In this document: positions 49,627-58,634 of the stretch, piece by piece | Layout of the letters: every line of letters begins with the position of its first letter | Numbering within the stretch: the stretch's first letter is position 1 | DNA from: an uncultured Pseudomonadota bacterium | Lineage (GTDB): Bacteria; Pseudomonadota; Alphaproteobacteria; Rs-D84 | Assembly (NCBI GenBank): GCA_900320405.1 | Contig: OOHM01000003.1 | Coordinates: forward strand, 23,640 to 87,639 | Direction: 5' to 3' | Length of the DNA stretch: 64,000 bases | Translations under genes and position numbers: made by a program | Notes under the pieces: model-generated | Databases searched by the model: none | What the model saw: the letters and a program-made list of their open reading frames with translations, nothing else | Told to the model about the DNA's origin: nothing

Positions 49627-52236
49627 ATGGGTATGAACATTATTCAGAAAATATTAGGGTCTGCGAATGACCGATTGGTGAAATCTTATGATAAAACCGT
49701 TTCATTGATAAATGATTTGGAACCAAAATATCACGCGATGAGTGATGCAGAATTGCGTGCGCAAACGGATGTGCTGCGCGGACGTATCGCGGCCGGCGAA
49801 AAAGAAAAAAACATATTGCCGGATGCGTTTGCCGCCGTGCGCGAGGCATCAATTCGAACCATTGGTCTGCGGCATTTTAATGTGCAAATGATTGGCGGAA
49901 TGGTTTTGAATAATGGTCAAATTGCAGAAATGAAAACCGGTGAAGGTAAAACATTGGTTGCAACATTGGCGTTATATTTAAAGGCATTATACGGCAAAGG
50001 CGCACATTTAATTACTGTGAATGATTATTTGGCATCGCGCGATGCAAAATGGATGGGACAAGTTTATGAATTTTTGGGTCTTACGGTTGGAATTATTCAA
50101 CACGATATGACCGATGATGAACGTCGGGCGGCGTATGCGTGCGATATTACATATGTGACCAATTCGGAATTGGGTTTTGACTATCTGCGCGATAATATGA
50201 AGTTTTCCAAGGCGCAACAGGTTCTGCGACCGCTGTTCTTTGGTATCGTTGACGAAGTGGACAGTATTTTAATTGACGAGGCGCGTACCCCGTTGATTAT
50301 ATCGGGACCGTCCGAAGATACCAGTGATTTGTACAACAAAGTTGATGCGGTTGTCGCAAAATTAAATCCCGAAGATTACAAGAAAGATGAAAAAGATCGC
50401 CATGTGACATTGACCGAGGTTGGTGTGGATTCTGTGACGCGTCTGTTGGCGGATGCGGGGCTGCTGGTTGGCGATAATTTGTATGCGCCGGAAAATGCGG
50501 CGTTGGTTATGCATATTCAACAATCTTTGTTGGCGCATCATTTGTTCCAAAAAAATGTGAACTATGTTGTGCGTGATGGCGAGGTTTTAATTGTTGATGA
50601 ATTTACCGGACGTGTTATGACGGGGCGGCGTTTTGGGCGCGGTCTGCATCAGGCAATCGAGGCCAAAGAACACGTGCGCGTACAACCAGAAAATCAAACG
50701 GTGTCCAGTATTTCGTATCAAAACCTGTTCCGTTTGTACGAGAAATTGTCGGGTATGACCGGTACCGCCATGACCGAAGCCGCCGAATTTGACGAGATTT
50801 ATAAACTGCGTGTGGTATCAATTCCAACAAATCGACCGGTGGCACGCGTTGATCATCATGATGAGATTTATCTAAATAAAAATGAAAAATATGATGCGAT
50901 TATCAATCAAATATCTGATTGTATGAAGCGAAAACAGCCGGTTCTTGTGGGTACGGTTTCAATCAAAAAATCCGAAGAATTGGCCGATGTTGTGCGTAAA
51001 AGATTGGGCGTAAATCCGGCGGTGTTAAATGCAAAGCATCACCAATCCGAGGCAAAAATTGTTGCCCAGGCGGGTGCGCCGGGTGCGTTAACCATTGCAA
51101 CAAATATGGCGGGACGCGGAACTGATATTAAACTGGGTGGAAATGCCGAAGATTTAATTGCGGACCTGGATAAAAACGCGCCAGATTTTGAAGCAAAAAA
51201 GAAAGAAATTTATGAAACGATTGAAAAAAATAAAAAGATTGTGTTGGATGCGGGTGGTTTATATGTGATTGGTACCGAACGGCACGAATCACGTCGTATC
51301 GATAACCAGTTGCGTGGGCGCAGTGGTCGTCAAGGTGACCCGGGCGATTCTAAATTCTTTTTGGCATTGGATGACGATTTGATGCGTATATTTGGTGCGG
51401 CGCGCCTGTCGGGAATGCTTACCACACTTGGGTTGAAACCCGGCGAGGCAATTACCCATCCGTGGATAACCAAGGCGTTAGAAAAAGCACAAAAACGTGT
51501 CGAAGCCCGGTATTTCGAGGCGCGTAAAGAATTGTTGAAATATGACGATGTTATGAATGAACAACGCGGTGTTGTTTATAAACAACGTGATGATTTGATG
51601 ACATCGGCTGATTTGGCGCCGTTGGCCAAAGAAATGATTGCGGATGTCGTAGAGATAATTTGTGAAAACAACATTCCGGAAAAGGCGCAGCCCGCAGATT
51701 GGAATATCAAAGGTATTCATGATGCAATGGTTCGTATTTTTGCATTGGATATCACAGATATAGAAAATTGGAAAAAAGACGAAACTATTACAGAGCGCAA
51801 AGCCTATGATGTTTTGCACGGTTTGGCATTACAACGCTATGAAACCCAGGCGAACAAGTACGGGCCAGAGATGATGCAGACCGCATCGCGCCAGATGATG
51901 TTAGGTGCATTGGATTCTGTGTGGAAACAACACCTGCAACAAATGGATTATTTGCAGACCGGAATAGGATTGCGTGGATATGCGCAAAAGAATCCGTTGT
52001 ATGAATATAAACGCGAAGCGTTGGGGTTGTTTAAAAACACAATAAACAATTTCAAGATAATGTCTGTTGCGTATATTTCGCGTATGGAATTGACGCGTGC
52101 GGATGTTGACGCCACCGAAAAACAGCGCAATGAACATGATGAATCACTGAATGCCGCCGGCGAAGCGCGCAGAAATGCGCCCTGCCCGTGTGGTTCGGGA
52201 TTAAAGTATAAGCATTGTTGTGGAAAATTAAAATAA
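49627..52236 (+). CDS. secA: Protein translocase subunit SecA
   Basis: 869 residues from ATG 49627, 6 nt behind AAGGA; GTG 49624 and ATG 49633 are possible alternatives. Walker A MKTGEGKTLVATL, Walker B IVDEVDSILIDEA, helicase motifs VGTVSIKKSEELA and GTDIKLGG, RGRSGRQGDPG. The C-terminus ends in the zinc/SecB-binding motif CPCGSGLKYKHCC. SecA drives preproteins through SecYEG, the route for the many signal-peptide proteins in this window. TTGACC and TATACC (18 nt apart) stand about 30 nt upstream. Confidence 0.97.
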   Translation: MGMNIIQKILGSANDRLVKSYDKTVSLINDLEPKYHAMSDAELRAQTDVLRGRIAAGEKEKNILPDAFAAVREASIRTIGLRHFNVQMIGGMVLNNGQIAEMKTGEGKTLVATLALYLKALYGKGAHLITVNDYLASRDAKWMGQVYEFLGLTVGIIQHDMTDDERRAAYACDITYVTNSELGFDYLRDNMKFSKAQQVLRPLFFGIVDEVDSILIDEARTPLIISGPSEDTSDLYNKVDAVVAKLNPEDYKKDEKDRHVTLTEVGVDSVTRLLADAGLLVGDNLYAPENAALVMHIQQSLLAHHLFQKNVNYVVRDGEVLIVDEFTGRVMTGRRFGRGLHQAIEAKEHVRVQPENQTVSSISYQNLFRLYEKLSGMTGTAMTEAAEFDEIYKLRVVSIPTNRPVARVDHHDEIYLNKNEKYDAIINQISDCMKRKQPVLVGTVSIKKSEELADVVRKRLGVNPAVLNAKHHQSEAKIVAQAGAPGALTIATNMAGRGTDIKLGGNAEDLIADLDKNAPDFEAKKKEIYETIEKNKKIVLDAGGLYVIGTERHESRRIDNQLRGRSGRQGDPGDSKFFLALDDDLMRIFGAARLSGMLTTLGLKPGEAITHPWITKALEKAQKRVEARYFEARKELLKYDDVMNEQRGVVYKQRDDLMTSADLAPLAKEMIADVVEIICENNIPEKAQPADWNIKGIHDAMVRIFALDITDIENWKKDETITERKAYDVLHGLALQRYETQANKYGPEMMQTASRQMMLGALDSVWKQHLQQMDYLQTGIGLRGYAQKNPLYEYKREALGLFKNTINNFKIMSVAYISRMELTRADVDATEKQRNEHDESLNAAGEARRNAPCPCGSGLKYKHCCGKLK

Positions 52237-52239
52237 ACA

Positions 52240-52266
52240 AAACCCACCCAATCGGTGGGTTTGTTT
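52240..52266 (+). terminator. Terminator of secA
   Basis: Stem AAACCCACC/GGTGGGTTT with a 5-nt loop, T/G-rich tail. Confidence 0.8.
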
Positions 52267-52346
52267 GTGATTGTGATTTGGGAATATTATCTTGCCTTTT
52301 TAACAAAAATTGATTAACATACGTTGCGTTCAATGGGTGAGAAATT

Positions 52347-53072
52347 ATGAGCAAAATACCATTTTATATAGGCAATTTTTTGGCAATATTTGTGCCTGAT
52401 GGCGCGCGGCGTGCACGTGTGCGTGGTAATGTCAATGCCACACTGTATGGACCGCGTATTAAGCATTTTATAAAAAGGGTGTACGGTGAACAGGTTAAAA
52501 AGATTAAATTTGTGCGCCAAATCACTTTGAATCGTGTTTGTTGTGTGGTGAATGATAAATACTATGTTAAATTATTTCGTAATATCACCCCGGCGCGTGT
52601 AAAAAACTATAAAGATTTGATGGATTTTGTTCAACCACGTATGAGTGTTCGTATTCCAACTATATATACCGATGATAATATGGCGATGTATGTTAGTGAA
52701 AAAATTCCAGGGCGTAATATTAATACCTTTGATGATGCCACCATATTAAAAAACGAGGCCAAAATTAAACATCAGGTGTCAAAAATAATATCGGAAATAC
52801 AAAGTATAAGACTTGATTCAATTCCGGGGGTCAACCGTTTCTTGCACAGTTTGCAACCAGAACGAGCCAAGGAACCACCGATTGATAAACCGTGCCCAGT
52901 ATTGGCACACTTTGATTTGAATGGAACGAATCTGCTGTTTGATGATGATATGAATATTATCGGCGTTATTGATTGGGATATGTGTTCCGTTGCGCAAAAT
53001 CCTGATACTGATATGTTTATTTTTAATCACTTTTGGAATCGGTTTATGAAACATATCAAAAGACCCGCGTAG
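52347..53072 (+). CDS. APH-fold kinase, probable LPS or cell-surface sugar kinase
   Basis: 241 residues. The catalytic loop HFDLNGTNLLF (HxDxxxxN) and GVIDWD, with the metal-binding Asp, are the hallmarks of aminoglycoside/choline kinase-like proteins. The N-terminal segment IFVPDGARRARVRGN resembles the IPNKxxRxxxR motif found at the start of LPS glycosyltransferases and LPS-modifying kinases of gut bacteria (recognition from memory). So phosphorylation of a surface glycan seems more likely than drug resistance. No other LPS gene is adjacent. Confidence 0.72.
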   Translation: MSKIPFYIGNFLAIFVPDGARRARVRGNVNATLYGPRIKHFIKRVYGEQVKKIKFVRQITLNRVCCVVNDKYYVKLFRNITPARVKNYKDLMDFVQPRMSVRIPTIYTDDNMAMYVSEKIPGRNINTFDDATILKNEAKIKHQVSKIISEIQSIRLDSIPGVNRFLHSLQPERAKEPPIDKPCPVLAHFDLNGTNLLFDDDMNIIGVIDWDMCSVAQNPDTDMFIFNHFWNRFMKHIKRPA

Positions 53073-53134
53073 ACTTTTATTTTTTTGAAATATTTGCTTT
53101 ACAGTGATTTGGTATTTTTGCTAGTCTTGACGGT

Positions 53135-56100
53135 ATGGAAAGGCAATTTATTCATCTTCATATGCACAGTAGGCTGTCCATCGGTGCCAGCACCATAGAG
53201 GTTAAAAAAATTCCAAAACTTTGTGCCGAAAATGGTATGTTTGCGTGCGCATTGACCGATACAAATATGATGTCGGGTTGTGCAGAGTTTTCTGATGTTA
53301 TGCCGGGGGCAAAAATTCAACCAATTATTGGGGTTGAAATAACATTGAATCATCATACGGCCGATCCGAAAATGCTGCGCGCATCGTCGTTGTCTAAAAT
53401 AGTGTTGTTGGTACAAAATCATGAAGGATATTTGAACCTTTGCGAATTAAGCCGGATTATGTATATGCGGGATGAAAACCACCATTTGGGTCCGTATATT
53501 ACTTTTGATGAATTAGAATCGCATTCGTCTGGTGTTATTTGTTTGTCGGGCGCACATATGGGGCCGATGGGTATGGCCGTGTTAAACAATCAAGATAATT
53601 TAGCAAAAAATTATGCGGAACATTTTATTAAAATATTTGGCGACCGGTTTTATATTGAAATTCAACGTCACGGATTACAGGACGAGATAAAGACCGAACC
53701 GGCCTTTTTAGAAATTGCAAAATCTTTGAATATACCTATTGTTGCCACCAATGATGTGTGCTTTGCCGGTGCCTCAGATTACGAGGCCGCAGATGCGTTG
53801 GGTTGTGTTTTGAATCAAACCAAGGTTATTGATCCAGATAGACCCCGAAAATCATCGGAACAATACTTCAAGAGTTCTGAGCAAATGATTGATATCTTTA
53901 CAGATTTGCCAGAAGCCATCGAAAACACTGTTAATATTGCACGGCGTTGTGCGTTCTTTGTAAATGTTCATGAAAAACCTTTGTTGCCGCGTTTCGGTGA
54001 TAATTTTGAAGACGAATGTAAGATGTTGCGTGACAACACAATGAATGGTTTGACCGAACGGTTAAAGCAACATGGAATTACAGACACGGCACCATATTTC
54101 GAACAGGCGAATTATGAATTAGATGTTATTATTGGTATGGGGTTCCCGGGGTATTTCTTGATTGTTGCCGACTATATAGATTGGTGCAGAAAACACGATA
54201 TTTTAACCGGCCCGGGTCGTGGTTCTGGTGCGGGTTCCATTGTTGCGTGGGCGTTGGGTATTACGCATGTAAATCCATTGCAATATGGGTTGTTGTTTGA
54301 AAGATTTTTGAATCCTGATCGTATTTCTATGCCGGATTTTGATGTTGATTTTGAACCAAATGGAATCGAACAGGTATTGGCATATATTTGCGATAAATAT
54401 GGACATGATTCTGTGTGTCGTATCATCACATTTGGCAGTTTGCAGGCGCGTGGCGCAATTCGTGATGTTGGGCGCGTTTATGGTATTCCGTATTCCAAAT
54501 CAGATAGACTTTCAAAAATGATACCACCGGATGCCAAGAAGTTAAAAGAAGCCGTTGATACATCGCAAGAAATTCAAAATGTGTTAAACACAGATTCTGA
54601 TATGGCCAAGGTTGTATCAATTGCCGAAGAATTGGAAGGTTCGTTCCGGAACCTTGGGCAACATGCGTGTGGTGTTGTTATCGGTGACCGTCCAACAACC
54701 CAAATTGCCCCGGTCTACCGTGACCCGGCAAACCCGTTGCCTTCGTGTCAATTTGATGGGCATTATTTGGAATCGGCCGGATTGATTAAATTTGACTTTT
54801 TGGGGTTGGAAACTTTGGTTGTGTTAAAATACGCAACGAAACTGATTCAAAAAACACATCAACAAAACATCAATTTGGATGATATTCCAACCGATGACGA
54901 AAAGACTTTGGCGTTGTGGCAATCGGGTATGACCGAAGGTATATTCCAATTCGATGCCCCCTTTGTTCAACAGACTTTGCGTAAAATGCATCCTACAAAC
55001 TTTTTGGAAATTTCTGCGTTAAACGCGTTGAATCGTCCAGGCCCTATTGCGTTTATTCCGCAATTTATCGCGCGTATGCACGGTGAAGAAAAAATTGAAT
55101 ATGTGCATCCGCGTGCAGAACCGATATTAAAAGAAAGTTATGGTATTATTGTTTATCAAGAACAGGTTATGCAATTGACGCGTGCATTGGCCGGGTTTAC
55201 GCGTGGTGAATCTGATACTGTGCGCAAGGCCATGGGTAAAAAGAAACTGGAATTGTTGGCGAAATTAGAGATTAAATTCTTAGAGGGCTGCAAGAAAGAA
55301 GGAACTTTGGATGAAGCAACCGCAAAAGATTTGTGGGAAAAATTCAAAGAATTTGCAAAATATGCGTTTAACAAATCGCATGCCATCGCCTATTCTATCG
55401 TGGCCAATCAATGTGCGTATCTTAAGGCGCATTTTCCGGCGGAATTTTTGGCGGCATCTATGTCCAGTAATATGAACGATACAGACCAATTGGCTTTATT
55501 CGTTGATGATGCGAAATCAAACTTTGGAATTCAAATTGTTGCGCCCGATATAAACAAAAGTGAATCTTTGTTTACGGTTCAAGATGGCAAGATTGTATAT
55601 GCCCTGGCGGCGATTAAGGGTGTTGGTGTTGCCGCAACCGATGCGATTATCGCGGAACGCGCCAAAGGCAAATTCAAAAATATAACCGATTTTGCAAAGC
55701 GTTGCGCACCAATAATGAACAAGCGTATCTTAGAGGCGTTTGCCAAGGTCGGTGTATTAGATTCTATAAATCCGAATCGTGCCGAAATATTTATGAATGC
55801 GGATATGATTTTATCTTATGCGGCAAAATCCAAAGAAAGTGCGAAAATGTTATCTTTGTTCGCAAACACGGTTGAAGATGATGTGGCCGAAGACCGGCTG
55901 GCCAAGAATTTGGTTAAAACTGCACCGTGGAGTTTTGGGCAAAAATTGGAAAACGAATTGTCGGCGTTGGGGTTCTATATTTCGGCGCATCCGTTGGATC
56001 AATATAAACATTTGATTGCGGATGCGCACTTGGCGATAAGCACAAAATTGGCCGAATTGCCGGATCGGGCCAATGTACGAATTGCCGCAAATGTGAATTC

Positions 56101-56545
56101 TTATTCGCATCGACGGACCAAGACCGGTAAAGAAATGATGACTATAAATGCGTCTGATGGGGCCGGCAACATTGACGCGGTGGCGTTTGGTGATGATGCG
56201 GTTGCAAATTTGACCGGTGTGTTATCTACAGAAACCGAGGTCGTGATTTCGGGTCGATTGTCGAATCGGGATGACCGGGTGTCCGTTTTTGTTGATTCCA
56301 TTATACCGCTTGCCCAATGGGTTGCAGGCATAGCAAAAAAAATTACATTGGATATTCGCGAAAAATCCAGATTGGCGGATGTAAAAAAGACATTGACTAG
56401 CCTGCCCGCGGGAAAAACCAAGGTTGTTTTGAATTTGTATTCTGGTGGCAAAAAAACAACGATAGAATTAAAAGGTGGTGTGGAATTGGGCAAGAATATT
56501 ATTAAAGATTTTACGGGTTTGGGAATAAAGGTTGAAATAGAATGA
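53135..56545 (+). CDS. dnaE: DNA polymerase III alpha subunit
   Basis: 1136 residues, DnaE1 type. N-terminal PHP domain HLHMHSRLS...; palm Asp401, Asp403 in PDFDVDF, the same numbers as in E. coli; GPGRGSGAGS; helix-hairpin-helix GVGVAATDAI; OB fold in the C-terminal part. It is the replicative polymerase. PHP residues are partly lost: ALTDT for ALTDH and NDVCF for NDVHF, so the PHP site should not be catalytic. The ribosome site is poor. rsmH overlaps the stop by 4 nt. Confidence 0.97.
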   Translation: MERQFIHLHMHSRLSIGASTIEVKKIPKLCAENGMFACALTDTNMMSGCAEFSDVMPGAKIQPIIGVEITLNHHTADPKMLRASSLSKIVLLVQNHEGYLNLCELSRIMYMRDENHHLGPYITFDELESHSSGVICLSGAHMGPMGMAVLNNQDNLAKNYAEHFIKIFGDRFYIEIQRHGLQDEIKTEPAFLEIAKSLNIPIVATNDVCFAGASDYEAADALGCVLNQTKVIDPDRPRKSSEQYFKSSEQMIDIFTDLPEAIENTVNIARRCAFFVNVHEKPLLPRFGDNFEDECKMLRDNTMNGLTERLKQHGITDTAPYFEQANYELDVIIGMGFPGYFLIVADYIDWCRKHDILTGPGRGSGAGSIVAWALGITHVNPLQYGLLFERFLNPDRISMPDFDVDFEPNGIEQVLAYICDKYGHDSVCRIITFGSLQARGAIRDVGRVYGIPYSKSDRLSKMIPPDAKKLKEAVDTSQEIQNVLNTDSDMAKVVSIAEELEGSFRNLGQHACGVVIGDRPTTQIAPVYRDPANPLPSCQFDGHYLESAGLIKFDFLGLETLVVLKYATKLIQKTHQQNINLDDIPTDDEKTLALWQSGMTEGIFQFDAPFVQQTLRKMHPTNFLEISALNALNRPGPIAFIPQFIARMHGEEKIEYVHPRAEPILKESYGIIVYQEQVMQLTRALAGFTRGESDTVRKAMGKKKLELLAKLEIKFLEGCKKEGTLDEATAKDLWEKFKEFAKYAFNKSHAIAYSIVANQCAYLKAHFPAEFLAASMSSNMNDTDQLALFVDDAKSNFGIQIVAPDINKSESLFTVQDGKIVYALAAIKGVGVAATDAIIAERAKGKFKNITDFAKRCAPIMNKRILEAFAKVGVLDSINPNRAEIFMNADMILSYAAKSKESAKMLSLFANTVEDDVAEDRLAKNLVKTAPWSFGQKLENELSALGFYISAHPLDQYKHLIADAHLAISTKLAELPDRANVRIAANVNSYSHRRTKTGKEMMTINASDGAGNIDAVAFGDDAVANLTGVLSTETEVVISGRLSNRDDRVSVFVDSIIPLAQWVAGIAKKITLDIREKSRLADVKKTLTSLPAGKTKVVLNLYSGGKKTTIELKGGVELGKNIIKDFTGLGIKVEIE

Positions 56546-57390
56546 TAAAGCATATTCCGGTTTTGTTGGATGCGGTTATGGATGCGGTTGGCGATATTCG
56601 TGGTGCACGCGTCATAGATGCGACATTTGGCGCGGGCGGGTATACTCGGGCGTTTTTGGATGCGGGTGCGAATGTTTTGGCGTTTGACCGCGACCCCAAT
56701 GTGTTGGATGACGCACAAAAAATCAAACAAGAATTTGGCGCGAGATTTGAGTTTGTGCCAAAGCCGTTTTCAGCGATGGCAGAATTAAATGAAGCATTTG
56801 ATGCGATTGTTTTTGATTTGGGAATTTCTTCAATGCAGATAGACAATCCTGAACGCGGTTTTTCTTTTCGTGCAGATGCGTCGTTGGATATGCGTATGTC
56901 GGGTGATGGTCCAACGGTGCGTGAAATGTTCGATATATGGACGGTGGCGGATATAACGCGGATACTGCGGGAATATGGCGATGTTAAACCGGCGGGGGCA
57001 ATTGCGCGCGCAATCAAACAAAAAATGCCGGCAACAACATTTGAATTGCGTGATTTAATTCATAATCCGCATGATGTTGCCCCAACCTTTCAGGCATTGC
57101 GTATCGCGGTCAATGATGAAATGGGGGAACTGTCGCGTGCTTTATCGGTGGTGCCAAATTTATTAAATGTTGGTGGTAAATGCATATGTGTGACATTTCA
57201 TTCGTTGGAAGACAGAATTGTTAAAAATACATTTCGTGATTGGACAACCGCACCCGGGGATCCGCGTATGCCGCAGAACATTCGACCACGGTTTGAATTG
57301 ATGCGCGCACGAACGCCAAGTGCGCAAGAAATTGCGAATAATCCGCGTGCACGCAGTGCACATATGCGCGGCGTTGTAAAATCATATTGA
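56542..57390 (+). CDS. rsmH: 16S rRNA (cytosine1402-N4)-methyltransferase RsmH
   Basis: 282 residues. Starts HIPVLLDAV; SAM motif VIDATFGAGGYTRAFL; DLGISSMQIDNPERGFSF; FQALRIAVNDEMGEL; CVTFHSLEDRIVK, all RsmH signatures. It methylates N4 of C1402 in the ribosomal P site. Usually the gene heads the dcw cell-division cluster with ftsL and ftsI. Here it overlaps dnaE by 4 nt (ATGA) and no division gene follows. Confidence 0.96.
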   Translation: MIKHIPVLLDAVMDAVGDIRGARVIDATFGAGGYTRAFLDAGANVLAFDRDPNVLDDAQKIKQEFGARFEFVPKPFSAMAELNEAFDAIVFDLGISSMQIDNPERGFSFRADASLDMRMSGDGPTVREMFDIWTVADITRILREYGDVKPAGAIARAIKQKMPATTFELRDLIHNPHDVAPTFQALRIAVNDEMGELSRALSVVPNLLNVGGKCICVTFHSLEDRIVKNTFRDWTTAPGDPRMPQNIRPRFELMRARTPSAQEIANNPRARSAHMRGVVKSY

Positions 57391-57447
57391 CCCATCGCGT
57401 TCGATTTTTGTAAGATAACAAGAAGATTAAAAAAGGAAAGGAAAAAT

Positions 57448-57957
57448 ATGACCAAAAAAGTTTTGAGTTTTATGTGTGCAATATTTGGTGGAATGTTGTG
57501 TGCGACCGCGGCGTCTGCGGTTTGTCCCGTCTGTACGGTGGCGGTTGGCGCCGGATTGGAAGGTGCGCGTTTGTTGGGTGTTGATGATGTTATTACCGGA
57601 ATTTGGGCCGGCGGATTAACATTATCTTTGTTTTTATGGACGGCGGGTTGGCTAAAAAAACGCGGCGTCACAAGTGCTTTTTGGCAATTATTTGTGCCGT
57701 TTGTGTGTTATTATGCCCTGTTGGGAATGGTTTATTTATTGCCTGATGTTTATTTCGGTATGAATACATTGTGGGGAATTGATAAATTCTTGTTGGGAAT
57801 AATTGTTGGAACGATTTGTTTTTGGGCGGGCGCGCGTTGGTATATCGCGATTAAACGCAAAAACGGCGGTCATGCGCAGTTCGCGTTTCAAAAGGTTGTT
57901 GTTCCAATAAGTTTTTTGTTGGTTGCCACGATTGTATTCTGGTTTATAACCAAGTAA
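57448..57957 (+). CDS. Small membrane protein with CPVC motif
   Basis: 169 residues with AAAGGAAAGG upstream. N-terminal hydrophobic signal (about 1-24), then VCPVCTVAVGAGLEGARLLG with Cys26 and Cys29, then VDDVITGIWAGGL and three or four more membrane segments. The CPVC pair lies just outside the first helix and could bind a metal or act in redox. The family seems to be one that I recall mainly from candidate-phylum (CPR) and a few other genomes. 31 nt separate it from the next gene, with which it is probably co-transcribed. Confidence 0.68.
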   Translation: MTKKVLSFMCAIFGGMLCATAASAVCPVCTVAVGAGLEGARLLGVDDVITGIWAGGLTLSLFLWTAGWLKKRGVTSAFWQLFVPFVCYYALLGMVYLLPDVYFGMNTLWGIDKFLLGIIVGTICFWAGARWYIAIKRKNGGHAQFAFQKVVVPISFLLVATIVFWFITK

Positions 57958-57988
57958 TTATGATTTGAATATGGAAAGGAGAAATATT

Positions 57989-58564
57989 ATGAAAAAAATG
58001 TCTTTGGAAGAAATGGTTCAAAAAATCGATGATTCCAAAAAAGTGAATCCGTTGGATTTGTCATCTGACCAAGATTTGTCTATTGCGTTAATGAACCTGG
58101 TATCGTTGGAGGAACATTTCTTTTTCAGTGGTGCAAAAACGAAACAGCCGGGTTTTTACGATCTTATAAATGTTGTGCGTGGTATGCGCAAAGAATTGAT
58201 GGAACGAATCGTTGATAAATCCGGTAAACAGGGTAACGAAGTTTGGTGTATTTCAAAACATTTGTTGGCGGCATCAATGCGTCTGTACGAGGTTGGGACC
58301 AAGGCAATCGGTGCGGGAAATAAAAAAGATGCATATAAAATGTTCGAAAAAGCATATGAATTGTATTCTTTGTTTTGGGGTTTGAATATGAAAATGATAG
58401 ACCTGGCCGGAGTTAAAAAAATGGAACCAGAATTATATACTGCGGCAATTGATAAAGACGCAAAGAAAGAAAAAGATGTAAAAAAACAAATGTCTGAATC
58501 ACGCTCAACCGTTCAAAAATTGGGGGATTGGGTTAAAAATGCGGTGAATTGTTGCATCGAATAA
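57989..58564 (+). CDS. Conserved helical protein (SLEEHFFF family), unknown function
   Basis: 191 residues from ATG 57989, with AAAGGAGAA upstream; an upstream in-frame ATG would overlap the ribosome site. All-helical and soluble: ALMNLVSLEEHFFFSGAKTK, WCISKHLLAASMRLYEVGTK, AYKMFEKAYELYSLFWGL. The middle resembles a tetratricopeptide-like pair of helices. It resembles a protein that I recall next to CPVC membrane proteins in candidate-phylum genomes. Function unknown. Confidence 0.65.
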   Translation: MKKMSLEEMVQKIDDSKKVNPLDLSSDQDLSIALMNLVSLEEHFFFSGAKTKQPGFYDLINVVRGMRKELMERIVDKSGKQGNEVWCISKHLLAASMRLYEVGTKAIGAGNKKDAYKMFEKAYELYSLFWGLNMKMIDLAGVKKMEPELYTAAIDKDAKKEKDVKKQMSESRSTVQKLGDWVKNAVNCCIE

Positions 58565-58609
58565 AAAAATAGGTTGATTTTATGGTTGATTCAAATTTGG
58601 AATTTTTAC

Positions 58610-58615
58610 TATAAT
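58610..58615 (+). promoter_or_regulatory. -10 box for the secreted-protein cluster
   Basis: TATAAT at 58610-58615 with TTGATT 18 nt before it; start about 12 nt ahead of the GAAGGGAG ribosome site of the next gene. Confidence 0.55.
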
Positions 58616-58634
58616 CGCAACCGAAGGGAGTAAA

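Noticed and set aside
53135..57390. Alternative genetic code with TGA read as Trp
   Set aside because: dnaE and rsmH end on TGA at the expected family length, and normal TGG Trp codons are used throughout.
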